A stretch of 64,000 nt of DNA from Calothrix sp. NIES-4101. Lineage in GTDB: Bacteria > Cyanobacteriota > Cyanobacteriia > Cyanobacteriales > Nostocaceae. Every line of letters starts with the position of its first letter. Within the stretch, counting starts at the first letter, position 1. The notes beneath the pieces are model-generated. The model was not told the origin of the DNA. It worked only from the letters and a program-made list of their open reading frames with translations, and did not search any database. Where the stretch lies: assembly GCA_004296455.1 (NCBI GenBank), contig AP018280.1, forward strand, positions 1,178,001 to 1,242,000, written 5' to 3'. Of the stretch, positions 1-9,964 are shown in pieces. A program made the position numbers and the translations under genes.

Positions 1-489
1 GTCGAGGATGGAAGTTTCGTAATATCGCAATTCCACCAATACAGGAATTTGGGTTTTCCCAGCAGTCGGTGAGATTGCTTCGTTCTGCTTCGCTACTCTC
101 GCAATGACAGATTTGTCTCCTCCATCTACAAACCCTTTCGCTTCCTCTAAAAGCGATCGCACCAAAGCTGTGGATTTCCCTGAACCTGGACGACCAATTA
201 AAAGCACATGTTCTCGCGCATATTTCCGCAATCCTTCGAGAACGTTTAATATTTCCCGTTCTTCTTTTGTCTGGGGTAATAGTTCCCGTTCTTCTTCTGC
301 CTGGGGTAATAGTTCCCTTTCAGGTTTAATTGCCTCTGGTTTAATCGTCAGTGCTTGCAAATCGAATAACAGCGATTTTGCCACTTGTTGATTGTGGTTT
401 TTACCGACAACATCAGTGATGGTATAGCTATCCCACCATTGCGCGTATTTCTTGCAGATTGATTCCAGGTAAGCATTCCAGTCAATCAC
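1..489 (-). CDS. NACHT-domain ATPase, 5' part only (runs off the left edge)
   Basis: Read from a GTG at 489, the frame stays open for 163 codons to the window edge, so only the N-terminus is present. It begins VIDWNAYLESIC with an aromatic-rich segment (QWWDSYTITDVVGK). A Glu-rich linker follows, and then a Walker A motif, LIGRPGSGKSTALVRSLL, about residue 100. Near the edge comes IPVLVELRYYETSILD, the hydrophobic strand typical of NACHT NTPases. In cyanobacteria such proteins usually carry C-terminal repeats (HEAT, LRR or WD40) and are signalling or defence ATPases; that part is outside the window. The linker contains an in-frame tandem repeat (253-312), and a dispersed repeat lies between Walker A and the next strand (71-110). 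The GTG start is inferred from where homology-like sequence begins; there is no clear ribosome site. Confidence 0.75.
   Translation of the reverse strand, partial: MIDWNAYLESICKKYAQWWDSYTITDVVGKNHNQQVAKSLLFDLQALTIKPEAIKPERELLPQAEEERELLPQTKEEREILNVLEGLRKYAREHVLLIGRPGSGKSTALVRSLLEEAKGFVDGGDKSVIARVAKQNEAISPTAGKTQIPVLVELRYYETSILD
71..110. repeat. Dispersed repeat inserted in-frame in the NACHT gene
   Basis: On the minus strand this reads as a copy of the TGTCATTGCGAG...GAAGCAATCTC type repeat that I recognise as widespread in cyanobacterial and other bacterial intergenic DNA. Here it is translated as SVIARVAKQNEAISP inside the ATPase domain, without a stop codon or frameshift. Confidence 0.55.
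253..312. repeat. Two 30-bp tandem repeats coding a Glu-rich linker
   Basis: Two adjacent 30-bp units (253-282 and 283-312) differ at only two positions. On the minus strand they encode two copies of a ten-residue unit of the type ELLPQxxEER, between the N-terminal segment and the NACHT P-loop. The copy number may vary by slippage. Confidence 0.8.
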
Positions 490-584
490 TTACACTCCGG
501 CAAGTTAGAAGAAGTATTTAAAATAATATAACGTTGTCACTAAATACTTTGCAGAAATGTTTTGCAGACTACTGGAAAACTGGA

Positions 585-1298
585 TTAGAGACTATTAATT
601 AATCTATTTCTGGGATTGAAAAATTGTAAAAGCTGCTCTAAATCCAAATTCGATGCTACTTGTGCCAATTTATCCAAATCCTGCGGATTCTCAAGATAGG
701 GTAAACAACCAAAAACAGGCATATTTGTGAGCGATCGCACCATTCCTACTGGTGTCAAATCTTCGATTTCTTCTTCAGTACGCGGCTGGGTGCAATTCAA
801 AACAATACCTAACAAATTCACACGGGTAAGTTTGGCTAAAGCCACATTGGCAACAGCTTGGGAAATTGACCCCAATTTAACAGGTACCACTAATACTGTT
901 GGTAAACGCCATTCTGCGGCTAAATCTGCCACTGTTAATTCATCAGTTACGGGGGAACCCAAGCCACCTAAAGATTCAACTAAGACGAAGTCCCGTTGTG
1001 CCTGCAATTTCGTCAACGCTTGCCAAACTATCCCCAAATCAACATCACGATTCTCTTTTGCTGCGGCAATCGGAGGTGCTAGGGGTGCTTGAAAGTAGAG
1101 TGGCGTAATTTCCTCTGAAGACTGTGATAATGAAAATAATTTTTCATAAATTTCGCGATCGCCTATTCCTGATTGAATTGGTTTCATGACTCCCAAGCTC
1201 TGGGAAGAGCGATATTTTTGCCAATAAGCCGCTAAAGCTGTTGTCAAGACGGTTTTACCAGCTTCGGTGTCAGTTCCTGTAATAAGTAAGGAGTTCAA
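585..1298 (-). CDS. bioD: Dethiobiotin synthase
   Basis: BioD carboxylates 7,8-diaminopelargonate to dethiobiotin with ATP in biotin synthesis (cytoplasm). The 237-aa product has the family length. Its Walker A is GTDTEAGKT (about residues 8-16). The substrate-binding MKPIQSG segment is near residue 38, and [11 protein letters not shown], near residue 107, is the second phosphate-binding motif. The frame begins at a TTG at 1298 with no ATG near; the P-loop lies only seven residues in, so the start cannot be much later. No other biotin genes are adjacent. It reads in the same direction as the NACHT gene, with about 95 bp between them. Confidence 0.9.
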   Translation of the reverse strand: MNSLLITGTDTEAGKTVLTTALAAYWQKYRSSQSLGVMKPIQSGIGDREIYEKLFSLSQSSEEITPLYFQAPLAPPIAAAKENRDVDLGIVWQALTKLQAQRDFVLVESLGGLGSPVTDELTVADLAAEWRLPTVLVVPVKLGSISQAVANVALAKLTRVNLLGIVLNCTQPRTEEEIEDLTPVGMVRSLTNMPVFGCLPYLENPQDLDKLAQVASNLDLEQLLQFFNPRNRLINSL

Positions 1299-1426
1299 GG
1301 GTTTTTATATATTTGCTTAACTATTTTTAATAATATAATAGCTCTCTCTATTATTGGTTTTGATTGTCAGAGAGCATTTATAAAAGGTGAATTTATAAAG
1401 TGAATATTTAAGCCTTGTTGTGCGGA

Positions 1427-1443
1427 GAGAAACCCGGTTTCTC
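1427..1443. repeat. Small dispersed hairpin (GAGAAACC/GGTTTCTC)
   Basis: A perfect 8-bp inverted repeat around a single base, between bioD and the VWA gene. Hairpins of this sequence type (AAACCCGGTTT) are common dispersed elements in filamentous cyanobacteria. Function unknown. Confidence 0.5.
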
Positions 1444-1480
1444 AGCAAACAAATATGATGTTCGATAATGATTCGATAAT

Positions 1481-1513
1481 TAATACCTAAGAAACTGAGC
1501 TTCTTAGGTATTA
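1481..1513. terminator. Hairpin downstream of the VWA gene
   Basis: A perfect 13-bp inverted repeat (1481-1493 with 1501-1513) with a 7-base loop begins 15 bp after the stop codon of the minus-strand VWA gene. There is no long T-run, so it may be an RNA-stabilising hairpin rather than a strong intrinsic terminator. Confidence 0.6.
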
Positions 1514-1527
1514 GCGAAAATCATCAC

Positions 1528-2331
1528 CTACAAAAAACCACGTTTTCCCAACCTCGCAACAGCAGTAGCAACAGGTAATCTCGGCAATTGCAAAACCACA
1601 GCAGTTTCACTAATATCCAAATGTCCAATTTGCTCCACAGTTGCTAATACTAGTCCGTCAAATTCCAAGTTGAAAAACTCATCCTTTAACACCGCAGTAA
1701 TCTTACTAATTACCTCACTCGCATTACTTGCAGTGGCACATTCTCCACCAGTTGCTTGTGCCAACACCGTAAAAGCTTCTTTTGTTAACAAGTCTCCCAC
1801 CATGCACAAAGTATGAATTGTGACTCTGTAGGTTTCCGCTAAAGCAGTTACAGCTTGTACATTTAACCCACTCGGACAACCATTAGCCCAAGTATCACCA
1901 CTACTATGAATTTTCAGGTTTGGCTTCACATCCTTAAGCCACTTGGCAAAGCCGTGAGGAGGTGCATCGCCTACCAACAAGATAAAACGACAGCTATGTT
2001 TACGCCATCGCATTTGTTTACAGGCATCATGAATACCATCGTAAACGGCTTCTGGTGCATCGCCACCACCATCGGCACGGAGTTTATTAATCACGCTTTG
2101 CATTGCCTGCATATCAGTAGTTAATGGGTAAACGCGAGTAATAAAAGTTTGGTCTTGAGGTGGATGATCTCGATATTCTACTAATCCAATTTGTAAATCG
2201 ATACTTTTATCAGCAGATAATAAACTGATTGTATTTAGGAGTTGACGCTGTGCAGCTTGGATAAAAGTTCCCATGCTACCAGTAGTATCGACAACAAAAC
2301 ATAAATCAACATGGTTTAATCCAGTTATCAT
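1528..2331 (-). CDS. VWA-domain protein (267 aa)
   Basis: A single von Willebrand factor A domain fills the protein. The metal-binding MIDAS motif appears as VDTTGSM (about residues 14-20), GGGDAPEAVYDGI is near residue 100, and the LLVGDAPPH strand follows. The DTTGSM form and the C-terminal layout resemble VWA domains associated with alpha-kinases and ATPases, but no second domain is present. The start at 2331 is preferred over an upstream in-frame ATG at 2361, because that one lies inside a dispersed repeat (2360-2382). The gene is on the same strand as, and downstream of, tsf and the Ro-like VWA gene; it may belong to that group, but the function is not known. Confidence 0.7.
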   Translation of the reverse strand: MITGLNHVDLCFVVDTTGSMGTFIQAAQRQLLNTISLLSADKSIDLQIGLVEYRDHPPQDQTFITRVYPLTTDMQAMQSVINKLRADGGGDAPEAVYDGIHDACKQMRWRKHSCRFILLVGDAPPHGFAKWLKDVKPNLKIHSSGDTWANGCPSGLNVQAVTALAETYRVTIHTLCMVGDLLTKEAFTVLAQATGGECATASNASEVISKITAVLKDEFFNLEFDGLVLATVEQIGHLDISETAVVLQLPRLPVATAVARLGKRGFL

Positions 2332-2359
2332 AGTTTTCTGGTTATTATTTGTAAGACGC

Positions 2360-2419
2360 ATTGAGCGTAGTCGAAATGCTCAAAAAAGCTACAGAACAAG
2401 GGTTGAGCATAGCCGAAAG
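2360..2419. repeat. Two short dispersed repeats
   Basis: CATTGAGCGTAGTCGAAATG (2360 on) and a related sequence, TTGAGCATAGCCGAAA (2400 on), are copies of a short sequence I recognise as scattered in many bacterial genomes. They lie just upstream of the VWA gene start. Confidence 0.5.
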
Positions 2420-2615
2420 CCATCATCTGGTTTGCTTTAATTCCACCCAGATACTTATCTAAGAGGAAATCAAGAAATATTTGAGCTTAAAAAATATACT
2501 TAAACTGGAAGATAAAATTGATAAATTTATACAAGGATTTAAATTTAATGAAAAGCTAAATTTGTGATTGAGTATTTTGTTTTCAATTCTGACTATTGAA
2601 GTACTTCCGGGAATA

Positions 2616-2640
2616 CGTTCCCACGCAAAGCATGGGAACG
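2616..2640. repeat. Palindromic repeat downstream of tsf
   Basis: CGTTCCCA (2616-2623) pairs with TGGGAACG (2633-2640), with two further inner pairs around an AAA loop. It lies 15 bp past the tsf stop codon and resembles the widespread GTTCCCA...TGGGAAC repetitive palindromes. It may also stabilise the tsf transcript end. Confidence 0.65.
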
Positions 2641-2655
2641 AGAAATATAACCCAA

Positions 2656-3261
2656 TCAAGAAACATCACCTAAGACAAAGCGCACAAAGCGTTTGACTTG
2701 AATATTTTCACCTAATTTCGCGATCGCTTGCTGAATTAGTTGTTCAATAGTAATAGTGCGATCACGCATATAAACCTGATTTAACAAAGCCATTTCCTTG
2801 AGTTGTTTGTCTACACGTCCTTGGACTATTTTGGCTTTGACGTTTTCTGGTTTGTTTTCCAAGTCATTGTATCCCATGACAATACGGGTTTCTCTTTCAA
2901 TCACCTCAGCAGGAATATCTGCAACTTTCACATATTCCACATGAGGAGAAGCGGCAATTTGCATGGCGATGCTGCGTACCAGGTTTTGAAACTCGTCGGT
3001 GCGAGCCACAAAATCAGTTTCACAGTTAACTTCTACCATGACACCAACTTTGCCACCCGTGTGGATGTAGCTACCAATTACCCCTTCTGCGGTGCTTCTT
3101 TCTCCCTTATTACCAACCAAAGCTATACCTTTTTGCCGCAACCATGCTTCCGCTTTGTCAACATCTCCATTGCTAGCCAGCAATGCTTCTTTACAGTCCA
3201 TCATCCCCACATTGGTTTTTTGGCGCAAGGTTTGTACTTGTTTTGCAGATATGTTTGTCAT
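2656..3261 (-). CDS. tsf: Elongation factor Ts, divergent stand-alone copy
   Basis: EF-Ts recharges EF-Tu with GTP. The 201-aa product is of the short cyanobacterial/plastid type: an N-terminal UBA-like domain (SAKQVQTLRQKTNVGMMDCKEALLASNGDVDKAEAWL is its core), the HTGGKVGVMVEVNCETDFVAR core and a C-terminal ENIQVKRFVRFVLGD. The start at 3261 (MTNISAKQ) is chosen because family homology begins there; the open frame extends 40 codons further without resemblance. Two features differ from the usual gene. rpsB is not next to it, and conserved positions are changed (VGMMDCKEAL for the usual AGMMDCKKAL). It may be a second copy. Confidence 0.85.
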   Translation of the reverse strand: MTNISAKQVQTLRQKTNVGMMDCKEALLASNGDVDKAEAWLRQKGIALVGNKGERSTAEGVIGSYIHTGGKVGVMVEVNCETDFVARTDEFQNLVRSIAMQIAASPHVEYVKVADIPAEVIERETRIVMGYNDLENKPENVKAKIVQGRVDKQLKEMALLNQVYMRDRTITIEQLIQQAIAKLGENIQVKRFVRFVLGDVS

Positions 3262-3549
3262 ATCAATTTCCTGCTGATTACTTGTCTTTGAAATGGATAT
3301 GGAAAGGAGAAGGTGTAGAAATATACGCTCAAATCGAGTTGGAGATAGGGGAACAGAGGGACGCGGGATTATTTGATCCATTTGATCCCTGCGTCACCAC
3401 ATTCCCCAATCCTTATACCATTTCACGAAAAATCTGATACAGATGTAAATCCTGAAAGCTTTGCTGCGTCTCAGTTTTTTAATTGCGTAGCTTGCTTCTC
3501 GCGACAGCGAGTATTGCGAATTGCGAATTGTGAATTGGTATTACATCTC

Positions 3550-5046
<1,497 letters not shown>

Positions 5047-5064
5047 CTACGATTTTTGGAAATC

Positions 5065-5138
5065 ACCACGCAAGTCGAGAAAGCTGTTTATTTTACCGTG
5101 ATAGGGTAGTATGTAAGCTTTTTCAGTTGGGGCGCGGC
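5065..5138 (-). ncRNA. Y-RNA-like unit A (minimal, no tRNA module)
   Basis: About 74 nt. The terminal stem is GCCGCGC with GCGUGGU (7 pairs including G-U). The internal loop has CCC on the 5' strand and ACUU on the 3' strand. The inner stem is built on AAAGCU/AGCUUU. The conserved GCUUACAUAC element follows the inner stem as in the other units. The apical loop holds only a 4-bp hairpin (UACC/GGUA). It begins 10 nt after the 145-aa ORF stop and ends 66 nt before the Ro-like start codon, so it may be processed from the same transcript. Confidence 0.7.
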
Positions 5139-5148
5139 AATAACTACA

Positions 5149-5589
<441 letters not shown>

Positions 5590-5602
5590 TTATTTTTGAC
5601 AC

Positions 5603-5732
5603 CTCGCGTAAGTTAAAAAAGCTATATTTTTGGTTACTTTAGTAGGAATCGCACCTACAATCTCTTAAGTGGAAGTTAAGCGAGCTACTATTGCTCTATA
5701 AAGTATGTAAGCTTTTTATGTGAGGACGCGAG
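5603..5732 (-). ncRNA. Y-RNA-like unit B with a complete tRNA-Gly(UCC)-like cloverleaf
   Basis: 130 nt. The terminal stem CUCGCG/CGCGAG is perfect, the internal loop has UCC opposite ACUU, and the inner stem AAAAAGCU/AGCUUUUU is perfect. Inside is a tRNA fold in normal order. The acceptor stem is UACUUUA/UAAAGUA (7 bp), the D stem GAGC/GCUC, the anticodon stem CUUAA/UUAAG with loop CUUCCAC (triplet UCC), and the T stem GUAGG/CCUAC with loop UGCGAUU. The acceptor is followed by ACCA, then the Y stem resumes. It differs from a working tRNA: U1-A72 pair, only one G in the D loop, and G in place of the usual psi55. Confidence 0.8.
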
Positions 5733-5764
5733 ATGAAATTTTGAAGTCAAATTTGGAAAGTTGA

Positions 5765-6403
5765 TTATTCTTGATTTAATTTTTGATTTAATTTTTGCAT
5801 AATCAACTTAATTTGTTTTTTGTTACATTGACGTTTTTTGATACCTTCTTCGCTGTACTCTGAACCAGTCACTAAATACCAAATATCATTAATCTTACAA
5901 TAGCGTTGATTGTCAATAAATACTTCATCATCACCCTCTTTGTAAGTAGAATGGTAGACCTGTTTAGCTACACAAAGAAAACCAGTTTCGGGATGAACGT
6001 ATAGCTCATGTCTCCAATAACCAAGCTGTCTATGATTGCGAGAATAAGGGACATTATCAATCATGACAACATCACGCTCAACTATTGTAAATAAATGAAA
6101 TAGTAAATGTTGTCCTGCTAATGTCTTCGTTTCAATCTTCCGGCAAAGCTCGCTGTAGACACTGTCCCAAGGTCGATTTACTTGCGATCGCAACCAACGA
6201 CGTAAGGGTGATAAATTATCTGAAAAGCTTTTAGTTCGCCATCTATTTTTGATAATGTAAGGACTAAATAAGCCCTCATCTTCTCTCAATTCTTGGGTTA
6301 ACTTGTAGAGAGTCTTTTTATATCCCGTAACTTTCTTTTGACTAATTCGCCAACCAACACGTGGACGTTCAATGACTATTTTGCCTAAACGATGCTCGCT
6401 CAT
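5765..6403 (-). CDS. Conserved hypothetical protein, 212 aa, in the Ro/Y RNA block
   Basis: No function assigned. The N-terminal 60 residues are very basic (RPRVGWRISQKKVTGYKK). The core reads NLSPLRRWLRSQVNRPWDSVYSELCRKI (about 64-91), followed by HLLFHLFTIVERDV and ELYVHPETGFLCVAK, a pattern I associate with uncharacterised bacterial proteins. The C-terminus is a short basic helix (KQIKLIMQKLNQKLNQ). Its charge suggests nucleic-acid binding, which is inference. ATG at 6403 is used; the frame can also open at a TTG four codons upstream. It lies between RNA units C and B, ending 32 nt before unit B. Confidence 0.7.
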   Translation of the reverse strand: MSEHRLGKIVIERPRVGWRISQKKVTGYKKTLYKLTQELREDEGLFSPYIIKNRWRTKSFSDNLSPLRRWLRSQVNRPWDSVYSELCRKIETKTLAGQHLLFHLFTIVERDVVMIDNVPYSRNHRQLGYWRHELYVHPETGFLCVAKQVYHSTYKEGDDEVFIDNQRYCKINDIWYLVTGSEYSEEGIKKRQCNKKQIKLIMQKLNQKLNQE

Positions 6404-6524
6404 AAGGAAAAACAATGCCTAAATTTAGTCTGACTTGATAATTACTTGAAAATTGCAAATTCATTGATTCTGCCAAATTCCCTCGATGCAAATAATGGCT
6501 ATTCAAGTAAGTATATGTCTGCAT
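6369..6524 (-). CDS. Possible 51-aa small protein with a strong ribosome site
   Basis: A near-perfect AAAGGAGG sequence lies 7 bases before the ATG at 6524, and the frame encodes MQTYTYLNSHYLHRG and so on to a stop at 6369. It overlaps the start of the 212-aa gene by 35 bases in another frame, so the two could be translationally coupled. I do not recognise the peptide. A 13-bp inverted repeat (GGAAAAACAATGC at 6405-6417; its complement at about 6514-6528) brackets it. It could also be a leader peptide or untranslated spacer. Confidence 0.35.
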   Translation of the reverse strand: MQTYTYLNSHYLHRGNLAESMNLQFSSNYQVRLNLGIVFPYERASFRQNSH

Positions 6525-6579
6525 TGTTTTTCCTCCTTTAAATGTGTTTTTTAATTTTGAAATTTTTACTTTATATAAA

Positions 6580-6705
<126 letters not shown>

Positions 6706-6751
6706 AATATTTTTTTTAATTAATCAACTTGAAAACTAAATTTTTAAAAAC

Positions 6752-6957
6752 CTCGCATAAGTTGAAAAAGTCCTGACAAACTACCGCTCTTACTTAGTTT
6801 TACATCATCTGATATATCCAAGCAGTGAGCATCGCTAATTCAGTAATAAATATTTCGACATCAAGCACTTCCGATGTCCAATTATCATCTGAATATCACT
6901 ACCTTAGGGTCGTTATAATTACGAAATGTATGTAAACTTTCCCGATGAGGATGCGAG
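6752..6957 (-). ncRNA. Y-RNA-like unit D, 206 nt, without tRNA fold
   Basis: The terminal stem CUCGCAU/AUGCGAG (7 bp) is perfect. The internal loop has UCC opposite ACUU. The inner stem GGGAAAGU pairs with ACUUUUUC using G-U pairs, which departs from the other units yet keeps pairing. The conserved UUACAUAC element is present. The long interior has no T arm or D arm that I can see. It holds a 6-bp hairpin (GACAUC/GAUGUC) and a 4-bp hairpin (UCGU/ACGA). Its ends are 13 nt from unit E and 47 nt from unit C. Confidence 0.65.
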
Positions 6958-6969
6958 ATAATTTTATTG

Positions 6970-7152
6970 ATCCCACACAAGTTAATAAAGCTATTTTTAC
7001 AATTCGTCTGCTCTACTATTGAGCTACATCTCCAAAATAAATTGTCAATGATTAATTATCAGTCAAAACAAATAACGGAGATGATGGGATTTGCACCCAT
7101 AACCAAACGATTAATTATATGTATGTAGGCTTTATAAGTCAGGACGCAGGAT
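6970..7152 (-). ncRNA. Y-RNA-like unit E with a circularly permuted tRNA fold
   Basis: 183 nt. The terminal stem AUCCUGCG pairs with UGUGGGAU reading G-U as paired; the inner stem AUAAAGC/GCUUUAU is perfect. Inside, the T arm comes first (AUGGG/CCCAU, loop UGCAAAU). The acceptor 3' strand CAUCUCC is next, then a linker of about 44 nt, the acceptor 5' strand GGAGAUG, UA, and the D arm (GCUC/GAGC with AAUAGUA loop). The anticodon stem is formed by UCGUU upstream of the T arm and GACGA after the D arm, so the Y stem replaces the anticodon loop. The acceptor end is closed, as in described YrlA RNAs. Confidence 0.8.
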
Positions 7153-7164
7153 TGATAATTTGGA

Positions 7165-7289
<125 letters not shown>

Positions 7290-7316
7290 GATATTTTTAG
7301 TAATATTTTTAAATTC

Positions 7317-7454
7317 TCGCACAAGTTAATAAAGCTGTTGTTTACATTTTGCCTATACCATTTCGGCTACATCGCCTGAGAATGGCGATGGTAGGATTTG
7401 AACCTACATGGTTTTTCAACCAATTGTGTGTAAGCTCTATCTGTTAGGGTGCGA
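7317..7454 (-). ncRNA. Y-RNA-like unit G with a circularly permuted tRNA fold and extra arm
   Basis: 138 nt. The terminal stem UCGCAC/GUGCGA is perfect; the inner stem AUAGAGCU/AGCUUUAU is complete with one G-U. Order inside: the anticodon-stem strand UUACA, a GGUU-GAAA-AACC hairpin resembling a long variable arm, the T arm GUAGG/CCUAC with loop UUCAAAU, and the acceptor CAUCGCC/GGCGAUG closed by a 7-nt loop. Then come UA, the D arm GCC/GGC and the second anticodon-stem strand UGUAA. It has the same permuted layout as unit E, with a shorter acceptor loop. It is the first RNA of the array in transcription order. Confidence 0.8.
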
Positions 7455-7540
7455 AAAAAATTAAATTTTGATTACTTGAAATTTGAAATTGGAAGCTGAA
7501 TATAAAATCCAAAATCCAAAATCCAGAATACAGAATCCAA

Positions 7541-7753
<213 letters not shown>

Positions 7754-7792
7754 TTATATAAATGTTTTCTTGGAGGTTGATTTATTTGCTTA

Positions 7793-7828
7793 TATATTTA
7801 TACTACATCTGTAATACAGGACTGTCAA
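7793..7828 (-). promoter_or_regulatory. Sigma70-type promoter with an internal palindrome (Ro/Y RNA block)
   Basis: On the minus strand there is TTGACA (7823-7828), a 17-bp spacer and TAGTAT (7800-7805), placing a start near 7793, about 50 bp before the first ATG. The spacer contains the perfect palindrome CTGTA-A-TACAG (7809-7819), positioned as an operator that would block RNA polymerase. No regulator gene is recognisable in the block itself. Confidence 0.6.
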
Positions 7829-8567
7829 GAGGGCTGAATATTTTTTTTGGAAGTGGCTGATTTTGTTATATAGTTCCCCTTTGAAAGTATGTAGCATGAT
7901 ATTGTGAGGCACGATTCACTTGTCATCGACTAGTAATTTATACTTAATTAAGCTCAAAGTCCAACTCTTAATGTCAGGAAAATCTCATCACTCAAAAAAC
8001 ATGAACAGGACTTACGTATTAACTACAATTTTATGTCATTACTAGGAATCATACTTGAATCTTGCTACGTATACTGATAAATAAATCTTTGTATAGAAAG
8101 TTTTTCGGCAATTTATTTGTTCAGAGATTAAATATAAATAAGTCCTAATATATACACACTTAATATCAGACAGCGATTTGGTCTTGGCTAATACTTAATT
8201 ATTATTAAAACTCTTATTCTATAAGGTTTTTGAGGCTCGATTAATATCTATCACTAGCAGAGTGCCAAAATTTTTAGAAAAGTGTTATATTATGGTGATT
8301 CTTGTTAACAGCAATATGAATTTTTAATATAAATATACCTAAATATACTTTTTTAAGTATTCTTTTCTATAATTGAGTAAGACATATAATTCATTGCTCT
8401 ATTTAGGTAGTTCTATTTTAAATTTTGCGAATCTAGAGAAAGCAAATAGATGTAGTTGATGATAAATAAGAGCCATTTGATAGGGAGCGCTTGATTCCAC
8501 TCCTGATTTATCTCGTTGGGATGTTACGAGCATTTTTTAATGAAAATTTCGGTATTTTGGAGACAAC
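7829..8567. other. AT-rich intergenic region, no gene seen
   Basis: About 740 bp between the divergent Ro/Y RNA promoter and the response regulator. Neither an ORF with a ribosome site nor another copy of the Y-RNA motif was found. It presumably holds the promoter for the response regulator, which I cannot place with confidence. Confidence 0.5.
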
Positions 8568-9008
8568 ATGGAACTTATCGATACACAAATAAGTGAAGAA
8601 CATGTGCAGGATTCGCGATCGCCATTAATATTAGCGGTAGAAGATAATGAGGATAATCTGCTACTGATGCAGTATGCACTGGAGTCTCTTAACTGTAAAT
8701 TTATTTGTCAAAAAGATAGTTATGGCACTTTTTTAATAGCTAAAGAGCGTCAACCAAATTTAATTTTGCTGGATGTTTTATTGCCAGGACAAAGTGGTCT
8801 TGATGTGGTGAAGTTGTTGAAAGACGAACCATTGACTCGAAATATACCAGTAATTGCTGTAACAGCTTTGGCAGGTGCGGAAGAACGAGAAGAGATTCTG
8901 TTAGCTGGTTTTGATGATTATATTTGTAAGCCCTTCATGATTGAGGAGTTTGAATCCAAAATTTACGAGTACCTGTACAAAAAATCTCATTCTCCCGCCA
9001 GTAGATAG
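8568..9008 (+). CDS. Single-domain response regulator
   Basis: A CheY-like receiver domain (about residues 20-135) with no output domain. The acidic pocket is in LAVEDNEDN (about 22-30), the phospho-acceptor Asp is in ILLDVLLPG (about 67), the Thr is in VTALAG (about 96) and the Lys is in CKPF (about 119). Such proteins relay phosphate between kinases or act by protein contact. No kinase is adjacent, so the partner is unknown. It is divergent from the Ro/Y RNA block, separated by about 740 bp, so joint regulation is not implied. Confidence 0.9.
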   Translation: MELIDTQISEEHVQDSRSPLILAVEDNEDNLLLMQYALESLNCKFICQKDSYGTFLIAKERQPNLILLDVLLPGQSGLDVVKLLKDEPLTRNIPVIAVTALAGAEEREEILLAGFDDYICKPFMIEEFESKIYEYLYKKSHSPASR

Positions 9009-9061
9009 CTATCAATTCCATAGCTATCTAAAATAATTAAATAATTTTATAGTATTAATAA

Positions 9062-9496
9062 CTATCCAATAGTATTTTCTTGTTTCTCATTTACGAACTC
9101 GCGTTTTCGGATTTTTGTATTTGCAGATGGAGTACGAATACTAGGAGCATGACTAAGTACAGCAATAATTCCAGTCCTTCCTGTTTCAATCGTTGCATCA
9201 CTAAGTAATTCTACAACTTCGACACTGAGAATATCCTCAATCATCTCCTGAAGTTGCGGTTTAATTGCTTCGTCTAAGTCACTTCTCACCTGCTCTGCAA
9301 GTTCTTGCTTGCCTGCTTGTGCTAATAACTGTTCTGGAGGAGTGATAGAATTCTCAATAACTATGACTAAATTGCGATCGTTCAACTGACAAGTAATTTT
9401 ACTAGGTTGATGTCCTAGTTGTTCCCGATAAAAAGCTTGGATGTTTTGTGATAGTGTACGCTCAATTTGACCACGTGTAGGTGTAGATATTGTCAT
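9062..9496 (-). CDS. DUF2294-family protein
   Basis: The pattern TRGQIERTLSQNIQAFYREQLGHQPSKITCQLNDRNLVIVIENSITPPEQLL is that of DUF2294, a small alpha/beta family common in cyanobacteria and Firmicutes with no established biochemical role. The following segment, LDEAIKPQLQEMIEDILSVEVVELLSDATIETGRTGIIAVL, completes the domain. A basic tail of about 25 residues follows. The start at 9496 is chosen because the domain begins there; an upstream TTG/ATG extension of 18 residues has no family resemblance. It converges with the response regulator. Confidence 0.8.
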   Translation of the reverse strand: MTISTPTRGQIERTLSQNIQAFYREQLGHQPSKITCQLNDRNLVIVIENSITPPEQLLAQAGKQELAEQVRSDLDEAIKPQLQEMIEDILSVEVVELLSDATIETGRTGIIAVLSHAPSIRTPSANTKIRKREFVNEKQENTIG

Positions 9497-9964
9497 ATTT
9501 TTAATTGTATAAATGGGTTTCTTCCAGGAATTAATAACCTGTAAAAACATTGATAACTTAGTTTACTAACGTGAATAATATGGATAGTACAGCAATTACT
9601 AAATTACTATTAATAATCTAATTATATGCATCTAGCATAAATTGGACTTAACTTAAACTTAGAATTGCCAGTATTCCAAGACTAAACTTCCAACTCTCGC
9701 CAGGTGAAGCATTTCGCACCTATTAAAATTTGGGAATTTGATTTTTGTTTTCGTACTTATTTTAGGAATTTAACATACATATAATATTCATGTTCGTAAT
9801 TAACAAGCACCTTCCTCATGTAGTATTTATCGATATCATCATTACCCCAAAAGAGTGAAGATTTCATGTCAACTAGGAAGAGAAAGTAGAAAATATGGAC
9901 TATATTCTGTACTTTATTTACTTTTGTTACATGTTTTTGAATATTATTCCTATTAAAAAAGAAG

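Noticed and set aside
727-1092. 121-aa plus-strand ORF
   Set aside because: Fully antisense to bioD; a shadow frame.
2459-2659. 66-aa minus-strand ORF after tsf
   Set aside because: It runs through the palindromic repeat at 2616-2640 and has low-complexity sequence and no ribosome site.
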